Assembly (NCBI GenBank): GCA_963969365.1
Contig: OZ017749.1
Location: 2,356,001 to 2,420,000 of the forward strand
From: Asterochloris sp. CNOR1
Taxonomy: Eukaryota; Chlorophyta; Trebouxiophyceae; Trebouxiales; Trebouxiaceae
Reading direction: 5' to 3'
Length of the DNA stretch: 64,000 nucleotides
Below the pieces are notes generated by a model, which worked only from the letters and a program-made list of their open reading frames with translations, did not search any database and was not told the origin of the DNA. Every line of letters starts with the position of its first letter. Position 1 is the stretch's first letter. The position numbers and the translations under genes were made by a program. Below, piece by piece: positions 21,830 through 34,040 of the stretch.

Positions 21830-24319
21830 ATGTCGGAACAGTTCCGTATCATCTGCAAGTTGGCACCACCTGCATTTGGGCCGGTTGAAAAATGCCTCCC
21901 TGAAAGCCAGGCAGTAAGGAATTGCTGTTGAGGCAGCAGTGGATTGCTCTGCAGGCACCAGGACGCACTGGCAGGGCACCGCTGACAGCCTTTGCTGTCA
22001 GCACCAGCCGGGCAGAGGCGCCATCTACAGCTGAGGAGCTCAGCCCGGAGGATGACTGGGAGGACTCAGCGCCTGCATCAGAGGCGGCAGCATCAGAGCT
22101 GACAGGAGCAGAGCTGTTCAGCCGCCAGCACGTTGGCAGATGGACGCCAGCAATGGCTGCCTATTTCCCTTTTGGTGGGCTGCATACAGGAGGCTGGGTC
22201 GGCCGCAGCGATGCCCTTCTGAGTCACACCGTCTGCGCTCCTGTGCTCAGGCTGCATGTGCCCAAGCAAAGCCCAGCAGGTCTGGTGCTGTGTTCAAGTG
22301 GTCCCTGTCGTGCTGTGTTCAGGCAGTCTGTTGTGTGACACAAGCAAGCGTGTCGGCGCCGTGTGCACACCTTCGCTTAGGTTCATTAAGCATACTTGCC
22401 TGTGCACAGAAGATCTCCACGGGCTGCAGGGTGTATGCTGGCAGCAGTACGCATGCTGGCCTGGGTGGCACTCTTGACAGCTGACCAGCCCTGGCTGACA
22501 GACAACGACACCTCTATCCGAGGTGTGCCCATCAACACAGCGCCACATGGCGTGATGGTTTGCCTGTCTGCCATGCCTCATTCCCAGCACTTGACTCGCA
22601 ATTCTCCAGAATTTGAAGCTATTGAACAAGTCACATCCTGCCATCTGCCAGTGCAGTGTCCTGCTGCATGAGACAGGCCTCCTCCTCACTGCAGTGTGCC
22701 AGTGCAGTGTTTTGCTGCCTGAGACAGTCTCCCTGATGACTGCAGTTTTGCAGTTCCTTCTGGGTATTGATGTCAGCTGGCGGGGCACAGAGCGCCTGCC
22801 TCCAACGAGGCACGTCATGGTCAGCAACCACCAGACAGCGGGGGACCTGATGATTCTCTACCGCCTGCCCAAGCACTATGTGCACCTCATCAGTGCCAAG
22901 CTGCCCAGGCGCATCAGTAAGGTGGGCCAGGCAATTGCTGCCCCGCATGAGCTGAGCTTGTCCGCCAGGCACTGCACCAGCCACCGCCGATGCAAAAAAC
23001 CGCTTATCTGTGCCATGCAGCCTGACAACGCAGGTGTTGAGGCTAACAGTGGGCACGCCGCAATGCTGCAGTGCCAGAAGCCTGTGCTTAGCCCCAAAGG
23101 CAGGCACAAGACAAGATCCTTGAGTAATTCTAGAACATGGCGGAGGTCTGTCTTCTTCCAAAGACACCATGAGTCCTGCTGTTGCAGGCCCAGAACCATC
23201 GCGTACGGCTGTGGCATGCCACGAGGCAGATCTATGACGAGCTAGCAGACAGTACGCAGTACACAGAGTCCGTGCACCTGTTCCCTGGTGAGGCTATTGC
23301 AGCTGTGTGCCCTGCTGCACTCAGCTGCTGTTGCCATATGAGGGGCTGCATGCCATGCACTGCCTGCAGCTGATAAGGGAGGTAGCTTGGTGAGATGCAC
23401 ATCAGCCAGGGGCATCATGTCTGCCTGTCAGCAACCTGAGCAGACATGTCCACCAATGCCTGGCACCTGGAGCAAAGGCCTTTGCAGGCGTGGCACACCT
23501 TGAAAGGTGCAACATGAATGTCCACCTCAGCACGTGGCGCTGCTGCTCACCCTGCAGAGGGAGGCATGACCAATGGCGCTGGCATGATGCGCTTCAGCCG
23601 GGGATTCCTCCGATTTGGCAGGGACCTGCCCATTGCCCCTGTAGTTCTGAGGGCCTCTGTGCCCTGGAACATGGACCTGCAGACCCACACGCTGACATCC
23701 AGTTTCTTGTCCAACCTGTTCTGGTTTTGCTGGGCGCCCAGCATGCGCCTGGAGGCGCGTGTGTTGCAGCCCATGACCATGCGCACAGTGAGTACCCTGC
23801 AGTCTGGTCCTGCTGTTCCCCAGCCTGTGTCCAATCTGTTGGTGTTGCCAAGTGCTGCTCTCAAGCTGCCTGGAGGGCAGCCCTTTGCAGGCCAAGCCCA
23901 TGCCCAGTGTGAGGCGGCAGCCCCTTTCTGTAGAGCTCCTGACCTGGACTGCTTGCTGGCCTGCCTCCAGCATCAGCAACTGGCAGGCTCACAGGTCAGG
24001 TTGCGCTGCATGTCTGCCCTGCTTTAGAATGCTTTTATGCTGTTGCACACAGAGGTCCCATTCTGTTTTCCACCTTAACAGCTCTGCTCTTGACAGCCTG
24101 TCTGCCGTTGGGGCTTCACTGCATGGGCACTGTATTGCCTTCAAGTGGTACAACGTCTGGCCAAGTGAGCTGACGGACTTGTGTGTCCAGGGTGAGGGCA
24201 ATGGCGCATTTGTGGAACGAGTGCAACAGGCAATTGCCACAGAGCTTGGCACACCTATCTCAAACCTGACCCTCCAGGGCAAGCGCAAGCTCATGCAGGC
24301 GGCCCAGAAAAAGGCTTGA
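21830..24319 (+). CDS. PlsC-type lysophospholipid acyltransferase (LPLAT/AGPAT)
   Basis: Transfers an acyl chain from acyl-CoA to a lysophospholipid or glycerol-3-phosphate derivative at a membrane. Seven exons phase perfectly: 21830-21913, 21955-22174, 22430-22522, 22746-22921, 23188-23287, 23558-23787 and 24191-24319, for 343 aa. The N-terminal ~80 residues are Ala/Ser/Glu-rich. A hydrophobic helix LAAVRMLAWVALL follows. The catalytic motif is SNHQTAGDLM (the NHxxxxD box, here NHQTAGD) and the second substrate motif is FPEGGMTNG, split by an intron between FP and EGG, then MMRFSRGFLRFG. The C-terminus TPISNLTLQGKRKLMQAAQK resembles algal and plant LPEAT/AUP1-like relatives. I chose the ATG at 21830 because the next exon has no Met before the catalytic domain. 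Substrate cannot be told from sequence. Intron 22523-22745 ends with a 51-nt tandem duplication containing two acceptor copies. Confidence 0.87.
22645..22745 (+). repeat. Duplicated 3' intron end of the acyltransferase gene
   Basis: Two ~50-nt units sit head to tail (22645-22694 and 22696-22745). Each contains TGCCAGTGCAGTGT, CTGCTGC or TTGCTGC, then GAGACAG and a closing ACTGCAG. The second TGCAG is the acceptor that keeps the frame (GV|LQFLLGID). The first is a duplicate acceptor; using it would lengthen the exon by 51 nt, a multiple of three, but that stretch contains an in-frame TGA. Confidence 0.7.
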
Positions 24320-25290
24320 CCTGCTTCTCAGATGCCTGACCTGCCAAACATGAAGCGTGGAATTCTACGCTGCACAATTTTCCTGTGTCCATCTGACACC
24401 AATTTTGGAGTGGAAGACGCAGCTGCACTGGAAGCTCGATTTATCGTACGACTGTCTTAGGATAAAATTGATCCTGAAGCTGCCGTGACCAACATCTGAT
24501 GAGTTGGGCAGTTTGCAGCAGATGCTGCTTTGGAGCTGGCCCACCCTTCCCACCTCAGCAAGTGACTGCAGTGCAGCAGTGGGTGCTGTCGAGGAAGCGC
24601 TGAGCCAGAGCCCTGAGCATGATCTGCAACCTCCTCAGCAGCCCCTCAACTATGCAGATGGCTTAGCCATCTGGCAAGCCTGTCCCTGTCAAGGAACTGG
24701 TGCGTGGCGAGCTCACATTGTTTGCCTTGCTGCGCCACCATGGTTGACTGCTGGGAGCAAACTGATGCCCTGCTCTCAGAGAGACAACCAATAGACGATG
24801 CTGGAGCCTTGGTGCTCCTGTGAGTGACAGGCAGGATCAGTCATAACTGAGCCCGCCAACAGCAGTGACAGCAGTCGCCATGCATGCTGTGAGTGTGCAG
24901 AAGGTCATGCGCGCAGGAAGTGTACAGCAAGGCCCCCTTCCCAGAGCAGGCAAGGTGCTTGACGCCAATTTGGCCAGGATGAGAAGAGTGCAGGTGGCTC
25001 AGGCAGATGCTCCTCAACAGCGCCTGCTCAGCAGCTGGCTGCAACAGCCAAACCTGACAATGAACTGATGAGGTCACACACCCATCCTGCAGCCAGTCTG
25101 CCCAGGGCTGGGGACTGGTGGAAGTGGCGGCCTCCAGCCCTTGCCGCACATGTCGTCAAGTGTCCCTGCTCTCCTGCAACCCTGGCAGCTAATAATTTGT
25201 CTGCACCATAGAGTTGACAGTATTCTGCTGATCATCAAGCTGTGGCTCACACTCGCCAGTTGATGTATCGCACAGATTTGCAGCAGTACA
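24320..25290. other. Intergenic, no supported gene
   Basis: Between the acyltransferase stop and the first exon of the coiled-coil gene I find no exon chain. A + strand stretch at about 24570-24760 is open (VEEALSQSPEHDL, NYADGLAIWQACP) and follows a TGCAG, but no partner exons or known motif support it. An AT-rich, dyad-poor patch lies at 24400-24480. The region probably holds the 3' end and poly(A) site of one gene and the promoter of the next. Confidence 0.4.
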
Positions 25291-28200
25291 ATGGATTTCA
25301 CAACGGACTTTACAAAATTGCTGGTGTGACAAACCCTTGCCAGGGCTGGCTGAAAGCAATCCCACGTACCTGCCAACTCGGAGCTTCACAGCGGCGTTCC
25401 GGGCACTGTGGGCTCAGGGCACCAATTGAAGCTGCTGCAGTCACAACAGATTTGCGCACAGCTTATGGGGCAGCAGACTGGCAATGGTGTGGCTGCCAGC
25501 AAGCGCCAGAGGAGGAGGCAAGGACCTGCGGATCCTGCAGCCGCTCCTGGCCCGGGATCCCCCAGCCAGAGCAGGGCTGCTGGAGTCTCCTCAGCAGCAG
25601 GGAACATGGCCCCATTTACCAGCATCGCACAGCAGCTGGAATTGGGATTTGGGCAGGGCATGGGAGGGCTGCCAGCCTCAATGTGGACGAGTGCGGACTT
25701 TGCCAACACATCGTTGGCCCTGGCCCCCGCAGCCACATTCCTGGCCACCTCAGCAGCCCCAGGCAGTGAGGGGGTGGTGCAGAACGGGCAGCAGCTGGCC
25801 TCTGCGCCAAGCTCATGGCTTGCAGATCCAGCCAAGGTGCAGGAGCGGGTTGAGAGCCTGCTGGCAGCCTCCGGAGCCTCTGCTGTAGTGGATGCACTGC
25901 AGCACCAGGGCGTGCACAGGTTGGCTGCACAGCGGGCCTGCTTGGAGCTGCAGCGCAGCAGGGGCAGTCAAGGGGCTGCCCCCGTTTCTCTGGAGGCGGC
26001 TCAGGCTTGGCTCAAGCAGCATGCAGACCTTGACGAGCTCAATAGGTGATTGGGCAGCCTGGAGCCAGCTGAGTGTGCATGTGATGACACATTGTTGTAA
26101 TGGTGAAGGGGCTTGTGTTCTGTGTATAGACGGCATATGCTGCCTAGGAGGCATGCAATGAGACACTAGCATGCAGCGGTAATTACTGGGCCTTGCCTCA
26201 GCTGCAGCCAGGCTATGAGCCGTCATAACTGGCGGCGCAGCCATGCATCTGCACATGCCGGAATCAGCTGCGATCCAGTCTGAGCAGGCTCCATGTTTGC
26301 TGCCTCATGGCCACGCCCCCTTGCAGGGGGGGGTTGTATACCACTTGCAGGGGGTTGTATACCACTCACCGCCCTTGCAGCAGTCTCAGCTCACACGTTG
26401 CTCCATCACCGTGACACCTTCTGCTGCAGGGCGCTGACCCCTCTGGAGCTGCTCAAGTGCCAGGACCTGCAGAGGGGGGCCCAGCAGGTGCAGGAGCGGG
26501 TGCCCGGCATCAGCCTGCAGACCGCACAGATAGCCATCCACCAGACCCTGGGGGACGTGGATGCAGCAGCTGCCTTCCTGTCAGCTGCAATGAGCAAATG
26601 CCACCTGCCCAACACGGGAGATCCCAACACGCTCGCCAGCCTGCTCCTGGCGGTATGCCCACCGCTGGACACTCCCGATAGGCCACCACACCAGCCAATC
26701 ACATACTGGCAGGCCCCGGCCCCTGCACATAGAGCAGCTTCTGCTCCTGCAAGAGCACAGACATGAGGCTGCCTGACATTAAGCACACCTAACTCATCAA
26801 CCGCAGGTTCATGAGTGCGCCATTGCATGGCGCTTCAACAAGTCGCCAAGCAGCAGCTCTGCATTTCTGGACACATTGCTCTTACCCTTTTGCTTGGCCT
26901 CTGTGCCAGTACCCAGCCTGTTGCATTGCACAGCCAGAAACTTGCCCGTGTCCCCACGCGCATCCTGCTGCTGCAGAACCTGCCCCCAGGAATACAGCTC
27001 CCGGCCAACAGCGGGGAGGTGGTGCAGGCCATGGCTGCTGCCATGGCCAACGCCAGCGAGCTGCAGCAGGCCATGGACAGGCTGGCCAGTGCGGCTGCAC
27101 AGAGCCAGCAGTCCATCGCGGCTGCGGCTGCAGCGGGGGGCCTCAGCGTGCTGCCACTGCAATTGCCGGGTCCTGACGGGCCTCAGCTGCAGCAACAGCA
27201 GCAGATGGCAAATCAGCAGGCTCAAGGGCAGGTAAGATGGTGGATATATGAAGGGCACGTACATTCAGATCTGCTTGAGACCCCTCACATGACATGTCGA
27301 GAGGCAAAGGTGCAGCTGCTACCTCGGAGGAGAAGAAGTCACCAACCCCTCTCAGTGCAGCTGACATTGGCAGGGATACTGGCCTGCAAGAAAGCCCAGC
27401 CTCATGGCCTGCATGCAGCCTCTGAACTTTGCAATATCTTCAAATGAGTGTTTCTCATGTGCAGGGGCAGGCGCATCAGCCGATACAGCTGGCGGGCGCA
27501 TCTCTTTCAGACAACCCTGAGGCGGTTGCCATGGCTGCGGCCTCTATTCAGCACTCACATGGGCTCACTCAGCAGCTGCTGGCCCTGTCTCAGCAGCAGC
27601 AGCAGCTGCTGGCTGCCTTCCAGCAGCAGCTCCCCCAGCACCAGCTGCAGCTGCTGCAGGCCCAGCAGGCCACAGCCTCTGTGCAGGCACGGGCGCTCAG
27701 CCTGCGGGCGCTACCGCAGGTGCCTGCTGCCGCGTCGTGCAGTGCAGCAGCCCCTCCTGCCACCAGCAGTGGGCAGGCTGCAAGCCCCAGGGGCAGAGCA
27801 GAAGCTGTGCCAGCACAGCAATCTGCAGATGCCGATGGGCCTTCTCCTTCGGTGAGCTTGCTGTCTTCCCATGGCCTGCGCACTGCCTGCCTGCATCATG
27901 GATGGCCAGTTGCAAGCTGAGCCAGTCTATGATGCTGCTTTGCTAGTGCATCATAAGCAGCTGCCATGCTGACTTGTTGGGACAGGTCCGAGCTGCATGT
28001 CTGCTGTGCAGTTCCTGCCAGATATGCCAGTCTGCCGCATCGATGCCTTGCAGTCTCCACAATGCCCCCATCCTGCATAACAGCCTTGCAGCCTCTGAAC
28101 TATACCTGCCACTTGTGCTGCAGATTTCCGAAGGGTGGCTGCAGGAGCGTGAGGAGCTGTTGGCCAAGCTCTCGGGGCTGGAGAGCTGGAAAAATTGGGC

Positions 28201-31200
28201 CAACACGCGCATCACTCAGCTCATTCAGCGCGTCAAGGTAGCTGAGCGCCCACCAAACAAGGACGACTCGCTGCGCCTCAAAGACGAGGTGAGACGATGG
28301 AGAAGGGTTGTGAGACATGCGACAGCTAGTCAGCCTGGGACATGGCGTACTTGATGTTCAAGATAGGGGCAAGGACAGGGGCAAATTGCTCATCCAGTGA
28401 AAGCCACACCTGGCAGCTGTGGTGTCAGCCCTCCCATTGTGGTGCCACTGCCTGGGAGCCTGCAATGTATGCATCAGGAGCAACACGAGAGGCTTGTAGA
28501 GACATCACGCGTCCAGCCCCACTTGGCAGTGCGCGCTACGCAGTGAGTGGATTTGTTTGCTGTGTGCGCAGGTGGGCAAGCTGCGGCAGGAGAAGGACGT
28601 GCTGGAGGGCAAGCTGCGTGAATTTGAGCGCAGTCTGCAGAAGCTCAAGGACTGCACCTTCCAGGAGGCTACGCAGAAACGGAGCTACGAGCGCAAGGTG
28701 CAGCAGGTGGAGGCGGAGATCCGTGGGGCGGAGCTACGTGAGAAGGTGGGGCTTGCTGTGAGCTCCTGAAGCTGGTAGACATGGACGGCACACCTGTTTG
28801 AGGTGCAGCAGGTGGGAATCAGGTTTGGAGGGGCAGGATCACACAATGAGATGGGTGGTTGGCTTGCTGGACTGAAGGCGGCAGGTGTCGGGCATTGGCC
28901 GTCGAGTCTTGGTGAAAGTGGGCAATCAGGGCCAGGGGTGTGCCAGAAGGTGGGTGTCCGTTGCTTCTGTATTCCGTAGCCCCAGCGTGAGGTCGTGTTT
29001 GTCATTCTGATGTCACAGCTTGAAAGCCTGGGCACACATGCCTGGGGACCACAGGCTCTCTGTCTCGGCAATGGCCCTGCATCATTGTGTGAGCAAAGAG
29101 GGCAGCCTGAGGCTCCTGCTGAGGGCGATGTGATCCTCTTGTTGGTGACCTTGCAGCATGGTAGTGGTGCACAGCAGGTGGCAGCTTTTGTGGGCTTGTT
29201 TTGCGGTCTGGAGGCGGTCTGCGGCACATGCCATGAAGTCAGCAATTGTGCTTGTAGGAGCTTCAAACCCAGCTGACAGAACAGGCGGCCCTAGTGAAGC
29301 AGGAGCGCAAGAGGCGAGAGGCAGCTGAGCGCCAGCAGAAGAAGGCGCAGGAGGAGAAGGTGAGGGCTCAGATTGGCAGCTCTTGATCCTCCACAATCCA
29401 GATGGGTGGCAAAAGACAATAAGTGACTGAACCAGCTGCCAACAACCCAAGAATTCACCCGCACGCTGGGACAGCAGGGTCTGTGCTCCTCAGCGGCCGA
29501 TCATACCTGCATGACTGTATGTGAAAGGCACGGGAGCAACAGGTGGATAGGCAGGCCCACATCTCAGTGCATGCCTGAGTTGCAGCTGGGCAGCAGGCTG
29601 TCTGGTCCTGCTCTCTGAGTGGCACTCTTGCGAGACAGCCTGCCTGAGCGCTTGCAGGCCAAGCTGCATGGCACCTGGCATTGACCGCTGTCCGTGTGAA
29701 CTGTGAAGCTGTTGGGGCATGCAAGTGTGTCCTCTGCAACTCGTGGCCGTTGAAGAAGCTGCAACTGCTGGTGGGGTCAGTGCTTCACCACACTGCACTG
29801 TGAGGCTGCAGGGGGAGCTGCACGGCACCATGATGGACCATGCCAAGGAGGTGGCCATCCTGAAGCAGGCTCTCAAGCGAGCTGAGAAGCTGGCAGAGGA
29901 GCGCCTGCACCAGCTGCAGCAGGAGCAGGGGGCACACTCCCACCTGCGGCGCGAGGCTGAGCAGAAGGTGGGCAGGTGCCAGCAGCTGCGACACCAAGTG
30001 CGACATGGCCAGGACAGGGACAGCCTGCATGCAGTGAGCCAGCACCGGCTGGCCAGCCCATGCTGCCCACAGTGCTGAGCCAGATTTGCTTGACGTGGGG
30101 CATAAGCATACAATTATGCTGAGCGTATCCCTGGTGGACGTTCTGATCTGGAGTTTCTGGGGCCAAGGTGTTCCTAGTCAGCTACACTGCCATTGCAAGG
30201 GCCTGGACTCCAGCTTTGCCAGAGGCAGTCAGTCCGTTCTCAGGCAGTCTCACCAAGGTGACATCATGCTTTGGCAGCGGGACAAGGGTTCCTAAATAAG
30301 CATGCATGCATTGTGCAGGCTGAGGATCTGGAGACTGAGAAGGCCTCTCTCGAGAGCAGCCTGGAGCACAAGGAGCGCCTGCTCAGGGAGGCACGGGAGG
30401 AGGCAATGGCCGCCCGGCGAGAGGCTGAGCGCTGCCGTCAGCAGGAGCGCCAGGTTAAAGATGGGCTTGTACAGGTGGGCTGCTGCTGAGTCACTGATGC
30501 TGCATGCCCAGGCAGGCAGGCTCTGCAGGTGGCATGCCGCCAGTGGAAGCCAAAAGTGGCCTTTGCAGGTGCAGTGGTTGGATGCTATGCCACTGCCCAG
30601 GAGGAGACCTGGTCCTGTGGACTCCTGATCGTTCAATGTCTGTGCTAGACTGGCGGCAAGTGGAACAGCCTTACCTGTATTGCTGCAGCCCAGGCATGCC
30701 ACCAGCAGTGCTGCAATGGGTTGCGGCTACAAGCTGCTGCTTTCGTGGCATTGCACATGTCGAGTCGTACAGGTGGTTGTGTTGCCGCAGCTCCCACACA
30801 CAGGTAAGGACGCACTGATGCATATGGCAGGCCTGTGGAGGTGCACTTGGTGTGACCTCAGGGAAGGGTGGGTTGATGCAGCTGGGCTATCGCTGATTTC
30901 CTTTGTGCAGCTGTGGCTGGGTGGACACGACAATCAGACTGGATCTTCTGCCCTGTACTGGTATGGACGAGTTGTGGCTGCTGCTGATCCGGAACTGGGT
31001 CCTGCAGGCAATTTCTGATGGCTGGCCATCAATGTACCCCTGTCTGCATACGTGCCAGATGTCAGCAGTCACACCTGCAGGACCTGCGCTGACTTTCACC
31101 TCCGTGATGTGCAGATGAAGCAGGCAGCAGCAGAGAAGGAGAAGGAGCACCAGCCCCTGTACAGCCACTGGGCTCCCGGCAGCCTGTTTGGCAACACGCC

Positions 31201-32379
31201 CTCCAGCAACTCCCCACCGGCTGCACCAGCTCAGGCTCCCACAGGTCTGTCACTGCTTTCATCGAGGCGCTGCCCTGAGCACAGCTGCCTTGGGGCGACA
31301 CTGCTTCTGCTTGCACAGTGCCTTGTCCACAGCTGCACTTGGTCTGCACTGATGATCCAAGTGCCATCTCTGCAGGGGGAGGCAGCAACAGCAGCTTTTT
31401 CCGCAGTAACAGTGCTGGGTCCACCACCTCTGCTGCCTCTGGGGCCCCTGCAGCGGCAGGGCCTCCCACAAGCACAGGCCCCACTGGCGGGGCTTCCTTC
31501 CCCATAGCTGCCCAGCTCCAGAAGCCACAGCATCCGCAGCAGCAGCAGCCCGCGGTCCAGGGTGCAATGCCCACACCTGTGGCGGCCTCCCCTGTGCTGC
31601 CTGCGGCGGCGGCAATGGTGCAGGAGGGCTCTCAGCCTCAGCTGGGGTTGGCTGGCAGCCTCACGCCCAGCCAGCTGGGGACTCTGCAGGGGCTGAGGTC
31701 CCAGGATGTCTCCCCTGGGCCAAGCAACCCCTTTGGCGGAGCAGGGCCAAGCCGGATGAGCTCTGCGGGGAACACCTCGCCCCTGCTTCAGGGCGTGCCG
31801 CATGGGATAGCGGGTCTGTTGGGCCCGCCTCCAGGCGGGCTCCAGCAGCAGGAGCAGCAGCCGCTGCCGACGCAGCCCTTTCAGGGTAATGGAGCCCGCA
31901 GCATGGGGTACGTCGCAGCCCTGGGGCGCCCCAGCTCGGCAATCGGCATGTCTTCGGGAGCAGCCAACGGGCCCATGTCGCAGCTGCTGATGGGGGCCCC
32001 TGGTCAGGGGCCCCCAGCATCCTTTGGGGCTGTCCCCAATGGCCTGGGCATGCCACCCAGCGTGGCGCAGCAGGCCACTGCTGCAGGCGCAATGAACGGT
32101 TATCAGGCAGGGCTGAACCATGGGAAATCCTTCTCGGGGCCCCTCAGCCGTCAGGGCAGCACAGGGCGCCCCAGCGACGGCGTAACCGATCTGCTGCGCC
32201 GCATGAGCAGCATGGGCATGGCTGCCGATGTGCACCAGTCTGGCGGCCAGCTTGGCCCTCAGGCCCCACAGGACTACACAGCAGCGGGCTACAGCAAGCC
32301 AGCCCATAACCCCCACAGCGCCAAGTTGCTCGATCGCATGCGCCAACACATGCGCCACAACGGCATGCACCTGATGTGA
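25291..32379 (+). CDS. Large Gln/Ala-rich coiled-coil protein with UBA-like segments
   Basis: Not a family I can name. Twelve exons phase exactly: 25291-25325, 25392-26045, 26430-26652, 26977-27231, 27465-27851, 28124-28288, 28572-28745, 29258-29359, 29812-29967, 30319-30474, 31115-31244 and 31376-32379, for 1146 aa. Residues ~150-300 include two helical stretches of UBA/CUE-like pattern (SLEAAQAWLKQHADLDELN and SLQTAQIAIHQTLGDVDAAA). Next comes a disordered Gln/Ala region (about 300-510, with runs of Gln), then a long charged coiled coil spread over exons 6-11 (LRQEKDVLEGKLREFERSLQ, EVAILKQALKRAEKLAEE, KASLESSLEHKERLLREA). The final 334 residues are Pro/Ser/Gly/Gln-rich with a basic end (LLDRMRQHMRHNGMHLM). 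The start is chosen because MDFTTDFTKLL plus a 66-nt intron joins the open frame without a stop. It could be a scaffold, RNA-granule or ubiquitin adaptor protein; none is proven. Confidence 0.75.
26325..26394 (+). repeat. Direct repeat in intron of coiled-coil gene
   Basis: The 19-nt word GCAGGGGGTTGTATACCAC (with one extra G or more in the first copy) occurs twice in tandem at 26323-26364. A third partial copy of the flank (CCCTTGCAG) follows at 26371. It lies in intron 2, about 65 nt before the acceptor at 26429. Confidence 0.7.
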
Positions 32380-34030
32380 TCATAGGCCTTTACCTTGAGT
32401 GTTCAATAGACAAGTCAGTCTAATTTTGCAGCTCTCCTCCAGCTCACCCTTTCTACCTTGCCAGCTGCCTGCAGACGCCTGTGCAACAGTGCAGTACTAC
32501 TGTCTCACCCCTCAGTGCCCATTGCTGAAGAAAGAATCATGGCGTGCGCGCAATTGAGTGAATCCCAGCGTCCCTGCCACAACATTCAACTGGTCTGCAA
32601 AGTAAGACTGGTCTGCAGATACTCGTCAACACACATGAGGGGGGCAAATAGCTCCATGTGATTGTCACGGGGCTGCCTGTCATGGGGCTGCCTGGCCTTC
32701 GTTTGAAGACACACGCAACACTTGTTGAGGCTTGGGCCAGATGAGCGACAGGTCTGGTCAGCGGATAGGTGCGGAGGATCGCGCAGGGCCTCAGTCTGTC
32801 ACAAGCAGCTTGAGCACAGTAGAGGAGCAGCCTGCTGGAGTGCTCGCACAAGCAGCCAGGCTTGCAAAAGAGGGGAGTCGAAAGCTGGTCCGGTGAGCCT
32901 GGCAGCATTTGGGCAGGGATGATCATCAAGTTGTGCAGGCCTGTCATCATGGGTCCCGTGCACAGCGCAACATCTGTGCATCATGGATATATCATCTTGC
33001 AACATTGCAGAGACCTCTCAGGCAGGGGCCAGGATGGCTGGATTCGGCTGCAGCAGGCAGCGGCTGATGACAAGCAACAGCAGGCAGAACAGGGGAGGAA
33101 GCCTGCTGAGGACAAGCAGGTACAGCTGGCCTGGATCCTGCCGGTCCAGGGCGCAGGTACAGGCTCCTTGTGCTGAGCCCTGGATTGTGCAGATCAGCCT
33201 GGTGCATGGCACTGACATCCCTTGCATTTGACAGCAGGACCCATAACATAGGTGCTTCTACGGGCCTGCTCTGCCATGTTGAGCATCAAGTGCTTGCTGA
33301 AGTGGATTTGCAGCAGAGGGGCACAGAGATGCTGGCCTGTGGTGCACTGTCCTGATGGTGCTCTGTCCTTACTGCCATGCCATCGGACAAAAAAGGAACT
33401 GCACCCATAGCCTCACAAGTGCATTCAGCTGGATGCAGATATCATACTCGCATCAACTGCCCTTGTGTTGTGCTGGCGCAGCAGGGCTCAGAGGGCCCAG
33501 TTCACCAGCGGAAATCAGATGTTCAGCCATCAGAAGATGGAGCGCTGCATAACTCTCTGAGCAAGCGGCTCAGAGCTGAGGCTCAGCCAGCATGGCAGCT
33601 GGACGCCCACCGCCCAGAGGGCATCAGACATGACGAGCTGGAGGTCCAACTTTGCACTTTGACAACTGACGGAGTAGAAGCTGGCCGCCGACCATCAGAG
33701 GGGCCAGTTATACTTGATGTGAGCTGCAACTTGGCGCTTGGGCAATGCCATACTGCATCAGAGAGGGCGGTTCTTGCTGAGCAGAGGCCTTGCTTCACAC
33801 GACCTGCACCCCTGACTTCAACAGCATGCGATGCTCTTGTCTGAATGAGCAGCAGGGTGGCCATGAGGGCTCCAGGTTGCAGCAGAGGCGTCATGGCTGC
33901 TTAAGCTGCCCCTGGGCTGTGTCAGCAATGCTGTCTGTTCACACTTAGTACTGTGCCTGCCCTGATCGGGGTGAAATCCAAGGTGGCTCGCATGAATTCG
34001 TGTGGGATTGTCAGGTGACAACCCTTAGTC
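32380..34030. other. Long stretch without a supported gene; may hold 5' exons of the HPP gene
   Basis: No conserved protein is readable on either strand. On the + strand an open stretch from the ATG at 33377 to the stop at 33842-33844 (MPSDKKGTAPIAS, then SKRLRAEAQPAWQLDAHRPE) is the best candidate for an upstream exon. It has no recognisable domain and no donor I can join to the HPP exon at 34041. Another weak open patch (LQQAAADDKQQQAEQG) lies at about 33040-33175. The HPP gene needs a 5' exon with its start codon somewhere here. Confidence 0.4.
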
Positions 34031-34040
34031 TGTGCCACAG

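Noticed and set aside
24504-24794. Possible gene between the acyltransferase and the coiled-coil gene
   Set aside because: A single 96-codon open stretch with no start context, no joined exons and no motif; listed only as a weak possibility in the intergenic entry.
31231-32370. Open frame of 379 codons on the minus strand
   Set aside because: It is antisense to the last exon of the coiled-coil gene, whose GC-rich Pro/Ser/Gly codons keep the opposite strand free of stops. It has no conserved motif and no neighbours.
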